This document shows positions 47,605 to 59,761 of a stretch of DNA of 64,000 nucleotides, piece after piece. Origin of the DNA: Heterodera schachtii (taxonomy: Eukaryota; Nematoda; Chromadorea; Rhabditida; Heteroderidae); assembly GCA_023374025.1 (NCBI GenBank), contig SIJG01000005.1, forward strand, positions 3,380,445 through 3,444,444, read 5' to 3'. Position 1 is the stretch's first letter. Each line of letters opens with the position of its first letter. The notes under the pieces were generated by a model that had not been told where the DNA came from, did not search any database, and was given only the letters and a program-made list of their open reading frames with translations. The translations under genes and the position numbers were made by a program.

Positions 47605-50600
47605 TCAATTCTTTGCTAATGCAAATCGTCGCTGTGAGGTCAAAATATCGCCACGGATTTCGCGCTCAATGATAATTGGGTCTTTGGCAAATTTAATGCC
47701 GGAACTGATGGACGAAAAGCAGCTTTGCTTCTCAATGCTTGGCCCCTGAAAATGGCAAAAACTCAATTTAAAAAAAAATTAAAGGATTTCAGAACAAAGA
47801 AATCTCGGGGGATTTTCAGCCTCAGGCTTCATCTTTTCAAAAACAGAGTCCCCAAATTCCCTATTTTTTGTTCCCCGATTAATTCTAAAATTTTTATTTT
47901 ACCCAAACGGTTTTTAAACAGTAAATTCGGTTTAGAAGATTTAAAACCATTTTTATAGTAAGTTCATTAAAACATTTGCAAAATTATTTTTAATAAAAAA
48001 AATATTTTATAAATTTTTGGCAATTCCATTTCCTAAAACAATTTTACAGCTGTGAATTAGTAATGCCTTCGTGAAAATTTTTCATGAAGCTTATGAATGC
48101 CTTTTTGACTACCGCTTTTTTTTGTTGTCATTTTCATTCACTTTTCCTACTTTTCCTAGGGCTAATTTTCTTCTCGTCTTCGTTCTCGATTAATTTTCTT
48201 TCTGTTTTTAAAAATTGGATAATTTTTGATTGGTAAATGCTAAAAATACAATTTTTATTTCGTTGGTGGGGCCTAATTTTAGAAAATTTACAACGGAAGA
48301 AAATTTTTAAGCTCACCACGCCTGCACCGCAACTGACCTCACATGGACCACCGTTGATGCTCAAACATTTGCGCACCCGAATTCGTTCCCCGTTCTCACA
48401 ACGACTCCACCGTGTCCAATCCAACCATTGACTTTTTGCTGGGCAATCAATTAATTGATAATTAATTAATTAGTTAATTGGGTGCTGTCCGGGTCGGGCT
48501 CTCGAGTTTGAGAATGGCCATATTTAATGCCAAAAAATGTTTGACCCTGAACCAAAACAGCAACTCATTGGTAAGTTGGGATTATAAAAGTTGAAAATGC
48601 TAGACTCATGGTCGGAGTTGGCACCCTTTCCTTTATCGGGAATGTTGCCAAGAGGGAGGACAATCTCAAGTAGTATAAAACCTCACAAATGTGCTGAAAA
48701 CTCGGCCGGTAAACAAGCCGATCACAATTCCCAAAACTTTTTTATAATAGGGGGGGGGGGCTGAATTCAAAAATTCATATTTTTGGGGGAGGGCGGGGCT
48801 TAGCCCCCTCAGCCCCCAACCCCGGCTATGCCCTTGGAGTACGGCAAGTGCCGCTTTTCGATTACTTTTTGGCATTGATACTCCCATTCATGCCCCAAAC
48901 GACACATATATAATAAACTCACTGATAATTTTCTGTTGTTGTTGTTGCTGGAGCTGTGCCGTCGGCTCTTTCGCTGCTCCGTCCCTTTGTTTGATGGCAC
49001 CGCCGGCACTTTCCCGGCCATGGTTTTGCTGTTGTTGTTGAACTGCTCCCCCGTTGTTGTTGCTGTTGGTTGACGACATTTCGCCAATGTCCACCAGCAA
49101 ATGGACGGGCTGAGGTCGATGGATTGCCTGGCGCGGTTTGCTCAACGACGAGGCGAATGCACGGGCTAAAAAGGGCAGGCCAATTAGGCTTGGGCCGGGA
49201 AATGGCTGGCCATTTTGGCATCAGAAATTCGGCGGAGCCCTAGAAAAGCCAACTTTTCTCAAATATAGTAAATCCATTCTCTACTTTTCTTTAAAAACAA
49301 CCGACTTCCCCTAAATTTTGGCATTTTTTTGTAGGTCCCAATTGTAAAACTATTTTGGCATTTTTTTAATGGGCCTGAAATATCAACCTATTATGTCATT
49401 TTTTTGTAGGTCCCAATTGTAAACCTATTTTGGCATTCTTTTATTGATTCGATGAAAATTTTTTTGGCATTTTTATAATCATTTTTTACATTTTTAATTT
49501 ATTTTTTTTATTAGACACACAAACTATTTTTAAATAAAATAATTATTAGTGCATAATAATGTTGACCATGGTGTGTGTTCATTGCTCGAGCCAATGGGCG
49601 ATATTCCTCCACAAGGTCAAATCTGGTCCTTGGCTCGGGCCCAATGTGAAAATCCTTTTTAAATATAATTAAATAAAAATAATAAAATTATTTTAAAAAT
49701 TATTATTATTTTTTATATTTTCAAATATTTTAATTATTCTCACCAATTAAATAAAATAATATTTTCACCTGATTGTTCTCAGTTTCGATGCGCACATTCA
49801 CTGGTCCCGCTGTTGCCAAAGTTACTGTGAAAAAACGCATAAATAAATGAAATTTGAAAAAATTAAATGCATTCGGGAATTGTCGAGAAAACTTTGAAGT
49901 GTTAATCCTAATCGAATCAGTTGGTTCAATGATCAGAGGGCCGGACAAAATTTCTTTAGATCGGTACGACATTTTCGACCACCAAATTTTATAAAGGTTA
50001 ATCGTAATCCTCTTTAGGGGAGAGAAATTCCTTGACAATGAATGCAATAATGATCTTGCGGGCATGATTTACTGAGATTTACCGATATTGGTCAGATTTT
50101 GGGAAGTCGAGCGTTTTTTCGGAAATATTTTTAGGCTTTGGAATTCCAATTTGCCGGGAATTATTTATTTATTTTTTTGCTTTTTCTTCTCTTATACCTG
50201 CATGTATGAACAGAAACAGAAGACATGCTGCGATTACTGTTGTTGTCATTGGAATTACTCGAAATTTTGAATAAAAAATTTATATTTTTAATTTTTTCTT
50301 TATTACAAAAGTTCCTGAAAATATTTCTTATGGATGCTGCTCTACAAGTCGGGCTTAATGATTAGAGAAAATTCAATCTGTCAATTAGCGGGCCTTCAAA
50401 GAGTTGATTGCTAATAAGCTGGAGTCAAATAAGGCTCAATCGGAATACAACAATGGATCAAATTTAGCCACCAGATTTTCAGGAAGCCGAACTCAGGCGG
50501 GGGGTTTCAAACGTTGGACCGAGGACATCCCGTGAAATCCCGGCAGTTGTCCAGACTCTATTTTCAAATTTGGAGAACCTACTAAATTTGTGAAATTAAA

Positions 50601-51380
50601 ATTTTCATTAGAAAAGCGAGATCGAATCCATCAAATTGGTGAGTGTGTGTGTGATCTAGTCATAACTATCTGATAATGGTGATGATACCCGATGATACCC
50701 CACAAATCCTCGCCCCAATCAGCAGCCCAAAATGGGGGGGGGGATAAGAAGATGAGTGAGTCAGTTCAGCAATCAGCAAAGATCCGGACCCAAAATCTCA
50801 TCCTCCGCTAGCCGGTAGTCCTCTCTCTTTCACCGATCAGCAGAGTGATGATCAAATTCATCATCATCGGGGAAAGTCGGGGGCGGGTAAATACAATGAT
50901 TATTAATCACTTCCCCGCGGGCGCAATTTCTCGCCCTCCGCCGCGGGCGGCACCCGCCCAAGGGGATGGGAAAGAAAGTTGTCATTTTGGAGGATGGCTG
51001 ATCGGTGAAAGCGATGATGATGATTATCCAGCTTCTTTGCTCTGATCAGTAGAAGGAAGGGGGCACATACGCACACACATATTCAGCCTGAAACGGAGGA
51101 CGGACACGCGGAGGCACTGGAATGAATGCCACGGAAACTCTGTCCGGCACGCGGGGCATCGGAATGCCAATGACGGAATGAATGTTAGAGGACGGCGGGG
51201 GAGGGGGGGGGGGGGGGGGGGCTATGCGCGGCAACAGAAAGCGCCGGAGGGGCCGGCTTGATGGAATGTTCGATTTGAACCGGGCGAACCCAAACATTTC
51301 CCGCATTAATTGGGCAGTCTCTGTGTCATAAAGCAAATTCCGATCTCGACAGATTTGTGTACCCATCCGAACGCAGGTTA
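47605..51380 (-). CDS. Protein with a thrombospondin type 1 repeat, probably secreted
   Basis: Minus-strand exons: roughly 51070-51380, 49750-49830 (GPVNVRIETENNQ), about 49560-49650 (DFHIGPEPRTRFDLVEEYRP), 48923-49165, 48338-48438 and 47605-47745; the last five join in phase. The exon pair at the end makes one TSP1 domain: WLDWTRWSRCENGERIRVRK, C, then GGPCEGPSIEKQSC. It has the W-x2-W-x2-W-type tryptophans, the R-x-R-x-C and GGPC signatures of extracellular adhesion or matrix proteins. The 48923-49165 exon is Gln- and Asn-rich. The most upstream exon includes a hydrophobic stretch YAFLLLLTLTC that could be a signal peptide, but no ATG is visible before it, so the true N-terminus is unresolved and this exon may belong elsewhere. 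I do not recognise an orthologue. Confidence 0.6.
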
Positions 51381-51720
51381 AGGTCAGCAGCAACAAGAAG
51401 GCGTAATTGGTGGGCGGAAGAAATTATTACTATGGAAATTAATTGCTATGTGTAAGGAAGAAAATGAAAATTTGCAAAGAATTGAGGCACAAATTAAATT
51501 AAGACGAATGTTTGTGTGCCAAATTTGGGACGGAAATAATGCCGAGACCGACGAGAGAAATATTTGGGGGATCGAATTCGAAACCTGAGACGAATTGAGC
51601 TTGAGAAGAAAGATTATGCCAATTCAGTTGGAAATATTGATTGGTTCCGAACTGAGAATTGGCCAGAGAATTATGATTTTAGCAGAAATTTTCCGGGAGA
51701 CGCAGAAAACGACACGAAAG

Positions 51721-52296
51721 GGTACTTTCGGGTTTTGTGTCAACAAAATTTTTTTCTTTGTTAAATTTATTTTAAATTAATAAAAAGTCGTTTCTATAGG
51801 TTTTCGGGGTCGTAGAACCCGAATATGATATCTGTTTCGACCCATTTCGAACTCCGAACCCGGATTCGAACAATTATCAAAATTCAATTTTTTCCCATTT
51901 TTTCTCCTAAAAATTATTATCATCGCAAGAAATCATATTAATTTGGTGGCATATAAGCAACGATGTTTTGCAAATGGTCTTCGAATGCATCGACATCTCT
52001 TCGTTTGACGGAATGACGCCATAAAAACTCGCAGAAGAACAAACAAAGTGGACATGCAGAACGACAACGGCAATATAAATATGATTTCTTGCGATGATAA
52101 TAATTTTTAGGAGAAAAAATGGGAAAAAATTGAATTTTGATAATTGTTCGAATCCGGGTTCGGAGTTCGAAATGGGTCGAAACAGATATCATATTCGGGT
52201 TCTACGACCCCGAAAACCTATAGAAACGACTTTTTATTAATTTAAAATAAATTTAACAAAGAAAAAAATTTTGTTGACACAAAACCCGAAAGTACC
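51721..52296. mobile_element. Foldback element, duplication CACGAAAG
   Basis: A 576-bp inverted repeat starting GGTACTTTCGGGTTTTGTGT and ending with its reverse complement, flanked by CACGAAAG at 51713-51720 and 52297-52304. Arms contain GGTTTTCGGGGTCGTAGAAC and CATTTCGAACTCCGAACCCG, the same core as the elements at 28897 and 33803. The arms are nearly identical, suggesting a recent insertion. Confidence 0.9.
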
Positions 52297-52379
52297 CACG
52301 AAAGCTCGAGAAATATTGGGAAATGTTAAAAAATAAGAAAATCCGTATTCCGATCCAAACTTTTTCAATTCCATGCTCT

Positions 52380-52830
52380 ATTTTATTTTTTTGCGGCGCT
52401 TTTTCCAAAAAATTTTTGGGGAATAAGGGGGGCCGGCGATGCCGATAGGCGCCGCCGGGAAAATTTTGTGATTTTTAATACGATTTCTTAACATGTTTGT
52501 CCACAAAAATGGCCAAATTTTATGGTTTTGAGCAAATTTTTAAGAAATAAAGGATTTTTAGGGTCCGGCGGTGCCGATAGACGCCGCCGGGGGAAAAATT
52601 AAGAATTTTGACTATATTTTTAGCTGATTTTCATTGAAAAAAATTCTTAATTTTGTGAATTTTCGGAAAAGAATTGGTTATTTTCTAGTTTTTATGAAAT
52701 ATTTAACAAAAAACCACAAAAACCCCAAAATTTCTCAAAAAACCACAAAAAGCCTCAAAGCCTCATTTTGAAAATTTAGCCTCATTGACCTATCAAAAAA
52801 CCACAAAATGAGGCTAAAGCCTCAGATCTG
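52380..52830. repeat. Two GATA-loop hairpin modules upstream of COPS2
   Basis: 52435-52456 (GGCGATGCCGATAGGCGCCGCC-like) and 52567-52588 each sit in the larger repeat context TTTTTTCCAAAAAATTTTT, GGTCCGGCGG, GCCGCCGGGAAAATTTT. Downstream, 52700-52830 has a run of AACCACAAAA/GCCTCA(A/T) words. No coding. Confidence 0.65.
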
Positions 52831-53149
52831 GCAGCCCTGGTCATTTTTAATGGGTCATTTTGTTTTTCAAAAATATGGCAAAATTTAAAAAGACATAATG
52901 TCATAAATGCCAAAAATTTTTTTATTGTTCTTGTTTTTGTTTGTTTTTGTCCAACGCGATAAGGACACTGACATTGCTTGGTTTCCGTTTTCCTTTTTCC
53001 AAGTACATTCTTTGATAAGTACACATGGTAATCTAAACATTTATTTATTTATTCTTATTTTAGCATTCATTTTTTATTTAAATTTTCATTTTTAGTCACT
53101 TAACTAAAACATAACTTAATTATTCTTCTTCTCCGTTCACCCAAACACA

Positions 53150-56100
53150 ATGTCGGACTTTGAAATGGATGATGGAGAAGATTACGGCTTGGTTAGTGAG
53201 GAGTTTTTAATGCCATCGAATAGCGCGACTAAAATTTGCACATTTTTTTGAAAATCAAATTTTCATCACGTATTTTTCGGCATTTTGCTGACTGCTTTTT
53301 TCAGCAATATTCGGACGACTCGGGCAGTGAGCCGGACGTGGCGCTGGAGAACCAATATTATGCAGCAAAAACGCTGAAATCGGACGGCGACCAGCGCGGC
53401 GCATTGGACGCCTTTCGCCGCGTGTTGGAGTTGGAGACGGAGAAGGGCGACTGGGGCTTCAAGGCGCTCAAGCAGATGATGAAGCTGAACTATGCCATGG
53501 TTGGCATTTTGTTCAAATTGGGGAAAATTTGGAGTAATTTTGGCAATGACAATGTCAGGGAAATGACACAATTTTTTCGGAAAATTTTTGTAATTTTATT
53601 GGGAAATTGGGGATCGGAAGAGACCCACTTTTTTTAGGATTGTATGAAAAAATTGGGAATGATTGCCGTCCACTAAATTCCGGCTTTTAATGCCATATTT
53701 CATCCCACTTTTTCAAATTTTGGAAAATTTGGCGGATTTTTTAATATTTTTAATTTTAAGGGAAATTTCGAAGAGATGCTGCGCCACTATCGCAATTTGC
53801 TCACGTACATTCGTTCGTCGGTCACCAAAAATTATGCGGAAAAGTCCATCAACTCCATTCTCGACTACGTGTCCCTCTCGAAGAACACGGCACTGCTGCA
53901 GCAGTTCTACAAAATCACACTGGAAGCGCTCAAGGTGGTGGCACAAATTTCGCGGCAGTTTTTTTCATTTTGGTTTTTTGAAAATCTATATTTTTAAATG
54001 AAATTTTGCTGTCAGACTGTAAAACTTTGCCACTTTAGCTAACCGAGAATTGGAATTTTCGATGCTTTTACATTAGAATTTTTTAGAAAATAAAAATTTC
54101 CTATCTTAAAGTTTTTAAACCCAAAAAATAATTCGTGAATTATTAAGAATTTTTTGATTTAAATAATTCCTAAGAATTTTTTTTTCGTTTTTCAAAATCT
54201 TGAGGTTTTTTTCTCAAAAATTCATCAATTTTTTTGATTTTTTTTAAATTTTCGGCGGAATATCCCCTTAATTCTTCCCCATTTTAAAAAAGGAAGCAAA
54301 AAATGAGCGGCTCTGGTTCAAGACGAACACAAAGTTGGGCAAGCTGTACTTTGACCTGAAGGAGTTCGACCGGCTCAAGCAAGTGCTGAAACAGTTGCGC
54401 AACTCGTGCCAGGTGGGTTTGGCAAAGTTTAAAATTCTATTTTATTCATCTATCAAATTTTCCATTTTGCAAAAATTTAATTATTTGAGCTTTTATTTTA
54501 TGAAAATGAAAAAAAACTAACATATATTTGATTAAAAATAAATTTAAATCCCTTAAAAAGGACTTTTCTTATAAAAAATTTTTATTTCCTTGATTAATTT
54601 CTAAGTTTGAAAATTTTTCGTCTGGCGGATTTTCGGCCGGCGAGTTTTGAGGTGCACCGAAATCCCGTCCCCCCCCCCCCCCCTAAAAATGGCACCCAAA
54701 AATCCCATCCGCCCCCGTAATCTCCCAAATTCTGCTACAGACGGAGCACGGGGAGGACGACCAGCGCAAGGGCACTCAATTGTTGGAGATTTATGCGCTC
54801 GAAATTCAAATGTACACGGAGCAGAAGAACAACAAGGCGTTGCAGCAGCTGTACGACCAGTCGGTGCACGTGAAAAGTGCCATTCCGCACCCGCTGATTA
54901 TGGGCACAATCCGAGGTTGGCACGTGGGGGGGATCTTTAGGAATTTTTTTTATAATTCAGGGAGTTGGGAATTCTTTGAGAAATTTTTGTAATTTTGGGC
55001 TAACTTTTATTTAAAAATACAAAAATATTTGCTTTTTAACAGTTGGAACTTTACAATTTATTGCCTAAATATTTGGGAAAGCGGCGGACATTTTGGCACA
55101 AAAAAATTCTAATGAATTTCATCAAAATTTGTCTTTTTTTCAAAAATTTTAATCATAAAATAAATAGAAATCTTTTTAATGAGCGACTCACAAACTGTGC
55201 CAATTGGTGCAATTTTTCTAATTGAATTGTTCTCTAAATTACCTTTTTTATTTATTTTTCACTTAATTTACAATAACATTAAGAATGCGGTGGCAAAATG
55301 CACTTGCGTAACTGTAAGTACAATTAATTGTTTAATTTGCTTATTTTTATTTTTCCCTATTAAATTTTCACTGTAAAATTCAAATTTTCAGTGGAATTTG
55401 AAAAGGCGCACACCGACTTTTTTGAGGCCAGTTCAAAACAGTTATTTTTTCCACTTAAAATTCACTTTTTTAGGCATTCAAAAATTATGATGAAAGTGGC
55501 TCACCTCGGCGTATTTTATGCCTCAAATATTTGGTTTTGGCGAACATGGTCAGTTAGTTGTCAGTTGGAGTTTTCTCATCTTTTTGGAGAATTTTTTGAT
55601 GGGAAAAATGTCGAAATAACCCGAAATTTTTGAGCGCTTTATATAATTTGTCATTTTCACTAACTATAAGTAAAATTCTTAAATTTTTTTTTTAATTTCA
55701 AGTTTTACAAATTTTTCAAAAAATCTTCGAATATTCCTTTTAAGAGAATTTCAAGTAAAAACTTTTTTGAAAAAATACCAGCCATTTTTTTAAAATTTGT
55801 AAAAATTGTATTTTTTTTTTTTTTAGATTTTTGCATCATCTTTTAACTTTGTAAAGAAAAAGCAGCGATTTTTCAAAAAATAACTGATGTTGAATTTGCC
55901 CATTCCCATTTTCTTTGCGTTTTGCAGCTGATGAAGTCGGACATCAACCCGTTCGACAGCCAGGAGACCAAGGCGTTCAAGGACGAACCGGAAGTGGTCG
56001 CAATGACCAAGCTGGTGGCGGCCTACCAACGCAACGACATTGACCAATTTGAGCACATTGTGGCCACCCACCAGGGCACCGTCATGAACGACCCGTTCAT

Positions 56101-57324
56101 CCGGGAACACATTGAGGAACTGTTGAGCAACATTCGGACCGAAGTGAGGGGCCAGGGAAAGGGGGGGGGAGGGCAAAGGCGTTTTTTGGAAACAATAAAA
56201 AAAAATTTTTTAATCCAGCGATGCGCGAAATTTTAAAAAATTCTTGACTTTCATCAGGCAGGGACACCATAATATATGTGTGATGTGTGGGAGCGAGCAC
56301 CCATCCCATCACTCCGACAAAAAAAAAATGGTGCAAGTCGTTTCCCCGTAAATTTTAAAAAATTTTGAAATTTTTAAAAAAATTTTGAAATTTTTAAAAA
56401 AATTTCAAGAAAAAAAATTCGAAAAATTTTTCTAGCGTTTTTTAAATTTATGATGGATTAGTAAATTTTTTTAAAAAATCATCAACAAAACCTAGAAAAA
56501 AATTCGAAATTTTTTTCCTTAAATTTTCTTACGAAAAATTGAAAGATTTTTCCGGGCGAAATGTATTGCACTAAATTTTTTTTTAAAATTTCTCAAGGGT
56601 TTTTTTTTTAATTTTTCCGGGCATGAAACATTCATTAAACGAACTGCTCCCTATCGTGGTTCACGTTTGAAGAAACTGTCCCCTTTCTCTCATTTTCCCA
56701 ATTTAAAAGGTGCTGTTGCGGCTGATCAAGCCGTACGTGCGCATCCGTCTCGTCTACTTGGCCGAACAGTTGCGCATTGAGCAGACCGAGGTGGTGCGAC
56801 TGCTGGTCGAGATCATCCACGACAGGCGCCGCGACCTGAAAATTGACATGTGCAACCAGACCCTGGTCCAGGTCAGTCGGTAGGGTCGGCCACTGCTTTT
56901 TGGTTGTTACAAATTTTTTTAACCCCCCCCCCCCCCGAAAAAGTTCGGAGAAAAATCAAAAGGCTTTGCACATTTTTTACCCCCGAAAAATTGGGGGAAA
57001 AAGCAACAAAAAATTTTGTCATAAAAGCATTTTATGCACAGGAAACGACGGAATCAAAATTTAAAAAAAACTAGAAAATTTGAATTTTATTTCAATTTGA
57101 AAATTTAAAAAAAGGCGATTCGAGGGAGGGACTGATCCGGGGGGGGGGGCTCAGAAATTTATTGGAAAAAAATTCTCCAAAAGGAACTGAGTGCCTTTTT
57201 TGCCCAGGTTGGTGCCGAGGCGGGCGGCGGTGAGCTGCTGAATGCGCAGCGAGCCCAGGCGATGAACCAGGTGTGCGACCAGTTGGAACGGTTGTGCAAA
57301 ACCATGGTGGAGCGGAGTTACTGA
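53150..57324 (+). CDS. COPS2: COP9 signalosome complex subunit 2 (CSN2)
   Basis: Eleven exons (53150-53191, 53305-53499, 53761-53934, 54293-54412, 54741-54915, 55284-55313, 55392-55426, 55474-55548, 55928-56143, 56710-56871, 57208-57324) give 446 residues, close to the usual 443. CSN2 is the scaffold subunit of the COP9 signalosome that holds cullin-RING ligases for deneddylation. Segments in order match the family: [108 protein letters not shown]. The N-terminal half is TPR-like and the C-terminal part is the PCI/winged-helix domain ([17 protein letters not shown]). The far C-terminus is diverged. The intron after 55426 begins GC; four acceptors (53760, 54292, 55283, 56709) are AAG. Confidence 0.96.
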
Positions 57325-57499
57325 TCGATCATTGATTGATCAACTTCACACACAATATTGCTGATCAGAGTTCGGCTGATTGATCGACAAAATATGATAA
57401 TGATGCACACATTTATTTATCTCATTGCTATTTTTTTTTTGCCATTGTGCGTTCGAATTTTCCTTTTTTTTTTGTTTATTTTTGCTAGGTGCAATTAAG

Positions 57500-59000
57500 G
57501 TACAGACGCCTATAGTATTTCGGGGTCGCTGATTACGAATCTGACACCCATTTCGACCAATTATTAGCCCCGGGCTCGAATCCGAACAAAAGTCCAAATT
57601 TTCGAATTTCACATTTTAAAGAAGGGGTGGCAGCACCGCTATGCTATTAGCAGTGGAGGGTGTCAATCGAATTTAATTTTTGCGGAGAAATCAATGGGTG
57701 TCAACGGATAAAAATCGACCACCCTTTTTTTCCGGGCTTACAAATTAGTGCCGATGCTTCAGGAAAATTTTTCGGAATTTAATTATTTTTTTTTGTCAAA
57801 ATTGTCTTCGAATCGAAACTTCGGAAAATTTTTTTGCAGTTTTGAGGCGTAACAACTGCTGTTAACTTTAAGAAATAGGTGAGAGCAAATAGAAGCCATG
57901 AGTTTTTGAAAACCCAAAATATGCACATTAAATTTTGCAGAAAAGTAAAAAAAAAAAATTGGGTTTTTTTCGATTTTATGCGATTTCATTTTTTTATATC
58001 CATTTCTTTTTACACATTTAAAGTTTTGTTCAACATACAATAAAAGAAACACACATCATTTAAAAAAACAGAAAATATCAAACAATCGTCCTAATTTAAC
58101 AGGGCTGCCAATTGTGTGATTTCTAACAACAAAAAAAAGAATTGTTCATGTTTTCAAAAACTTAAAATGGGGGTCCCTAATTTAACTTTTTATTTTGGGT
58201 TCAAAACCAGTTTCCGGGGGTTTTTGAGGGTTCTGGTTACGAATATGAACTCGAGTTTGGAATTTGCCCAATTCCGAACCCCGGACCCGAACAAAAAAAA
58301 TTGAGATTTTATTCAAAATACGCGTTAAAACCGATAGAATTTTGGCGTAAATTGCATTTTTTTATACAATTAATAGTTGAAGCATTGTTTTGCATCAAAA
58401 TAAATAGTTGTTTAATGAATTCAAAGCTTTTACCCAGAAAAATGTACCTTTTTGAGCTAAAATAATAATTTTAAATTTGGGACCCCATTCTTTACGATTG
58501 CCGATTTTTTAATCGCCGGCGGCGCCTGTTGGCATCCGTGTCCCTCAGAATTTTTTTTACAAAAAATAATGCCAAGTGTTTTAAAAAAGCTTGGTTCGTT
58601 TTTTTGATTCATTTCATTTCCCACCGCCGTTCCCGTCCCCCCCCCCCCCCCCCCCCCCGTTGAACTTTAAATAAAATTGGCAGCCCTGTAATTAAAAATA
58701 ACTGATCACCTCGTTCAATCGCCTCTCATTTCTTCAGGTGTCCATAGTTGGGTTCGATTTGCTCCTTCTAAAAAATATTAATAATTTTTTTGAAATTTTA
58801 ACGAGAATTTATTGGCGGACACTGAAAAAGCATAGGGGGGGGGGGGAAACACTTCTTGTTCGCTAAATATTTTTGTGATAAAAACATGCAAAACCCCCCG
58901 GTTTTCGGGGTAGCTAATCACGAATGTAATACCAATTTTGACAAATTCCTTACCCGAACTCGAACAGAAAGTCGAAACATTTCTTTTTAGGGTTTTTTTA
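57500..59000. repeat. Decayed copies of the foldback core, repeat-rich
   Basis: Single-arm relics of the foldback family core occur at about 57519-57600 (TTCGGGGTCGCTGATTACGA), 58195-58300 (GAACCCCGGACCCGAACA) and 58905-58980 (GGTTTTCGGGGTAGCTAATC). A C22 run lies near 58640. No gene seen. Confidence 0.55.
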
Positions 59001-59012
59001 AATTTTTAATGT

Positions 59013-59656
59013 TTAAACAAAAAACCTTTTTGATGTGTCTTGGCCGGAACTGCTGCACGCCGGGGTCATCCCTCGAAGTGCGCCAACCGCGACTCGGCCC
59101 CACCATGTAGTCGGCGTCGTCCATGTCCGCTGAAGTCGACGGCCTTTCCGCAATATGCCGTTTTGCGGCCGCCTCAGATTTTTCCCCATGGCTGCCGCCG
59201 GGTGGAGGCTCACTAGTTTGCCAAATGCCCCGGCTCAAGGCAGGCGAAACAGAAGTTGCGACCAGTGGTGACGTCTGGCGGCACATCCATTCCTTGTGCT
59301 GCCTCCTGATTTACTAAAAATAAAAAAGCAGACTAATAATGAAATATGTGCGCCCCGAACCACACAGCTCCTGTTTTTTTCACGGAGACGCCTATCTGCG
59401 CCATCGGACACCCAAATTTTCAACAATTATTTACCCAAGGAACAGTCTAATAAAAGTAAATGTCAAACTAACTCCAATCGCTCAAGGTCCAGCAGTTTCC
59501 TGGGCGATGTCCCTGAGCTTTGCAGGCGACGCATCTATCAGAAAATCTTTTAAAAAAAAAACTAAAAAAAAAATCAAAAAAAAAAGGACCTAAACCGCAA
59601 CAGCAATTAAATGGATGGGATTTTTGGCACTTCACGCAGAAGAATGACGCTTCCAT
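59013..59656 (-). pseudogene. Zinc-knuckle (CCHC) coding remnants
   Basis: On the minus strand three knuckle-like motifs occur: CVKCQKSHPFNC after the ATG at 59656, CVACKAQGHRPGNC (C-x2-C-x4-H-x4-C) near 59480-59535, and CFACLEPGHLAN (last Cys lost) near 59233-59313. An Arg/Ser/Asp-rich segment (AERPSTSADMDDADYMVGPS) lies further downstream at 59013-59210. The second and third pieces can be joined through a GTTAGT donor. The first and second do not join in phase. This could be a decayed retroelement Gag-like gene or a host zinc-knuckle protein; I see no reverse transcriptase nearby. Confidence 0.4.
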
Positions 59657-59761
59657 AGTTTAAGAAAATAGGTATAACAAAATAAACCTGTTAAAATTAG
59701 TTATGACGCTTCCATAGTTTAAGAAAATAGGTATAACAAAATAAACCTGTTAAAATTAGTT
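59644..59761. repeat. Exact 59-bp tandem duplication
   Basis: Two adjacent identical copies (59644-59702 and 59703-59761) start ATGACGCTTCCATAGTTTAA. On the minus strand each copy contains the first codons (MEAS) and the 5' flank of the zinc-knuckle reading frame, so the start region is duplicated. Confidence 0.9.

Noticed and set aside
49563..49700. tRNA or repeat near 49.6 kb
   Set aside because: The GC-rich piece is better explained as a coding exon (DFHIGPEPRTRFDL) of the TSP1 gene, in phase with both neighbours.
55427..55473. COPS2 exon continuing past GAG into GCCAGTTC
   Set aside because: It would add residues foreign to the family and lose phase; the next exon supplies the conserved [10 protein letters not shown] directly.
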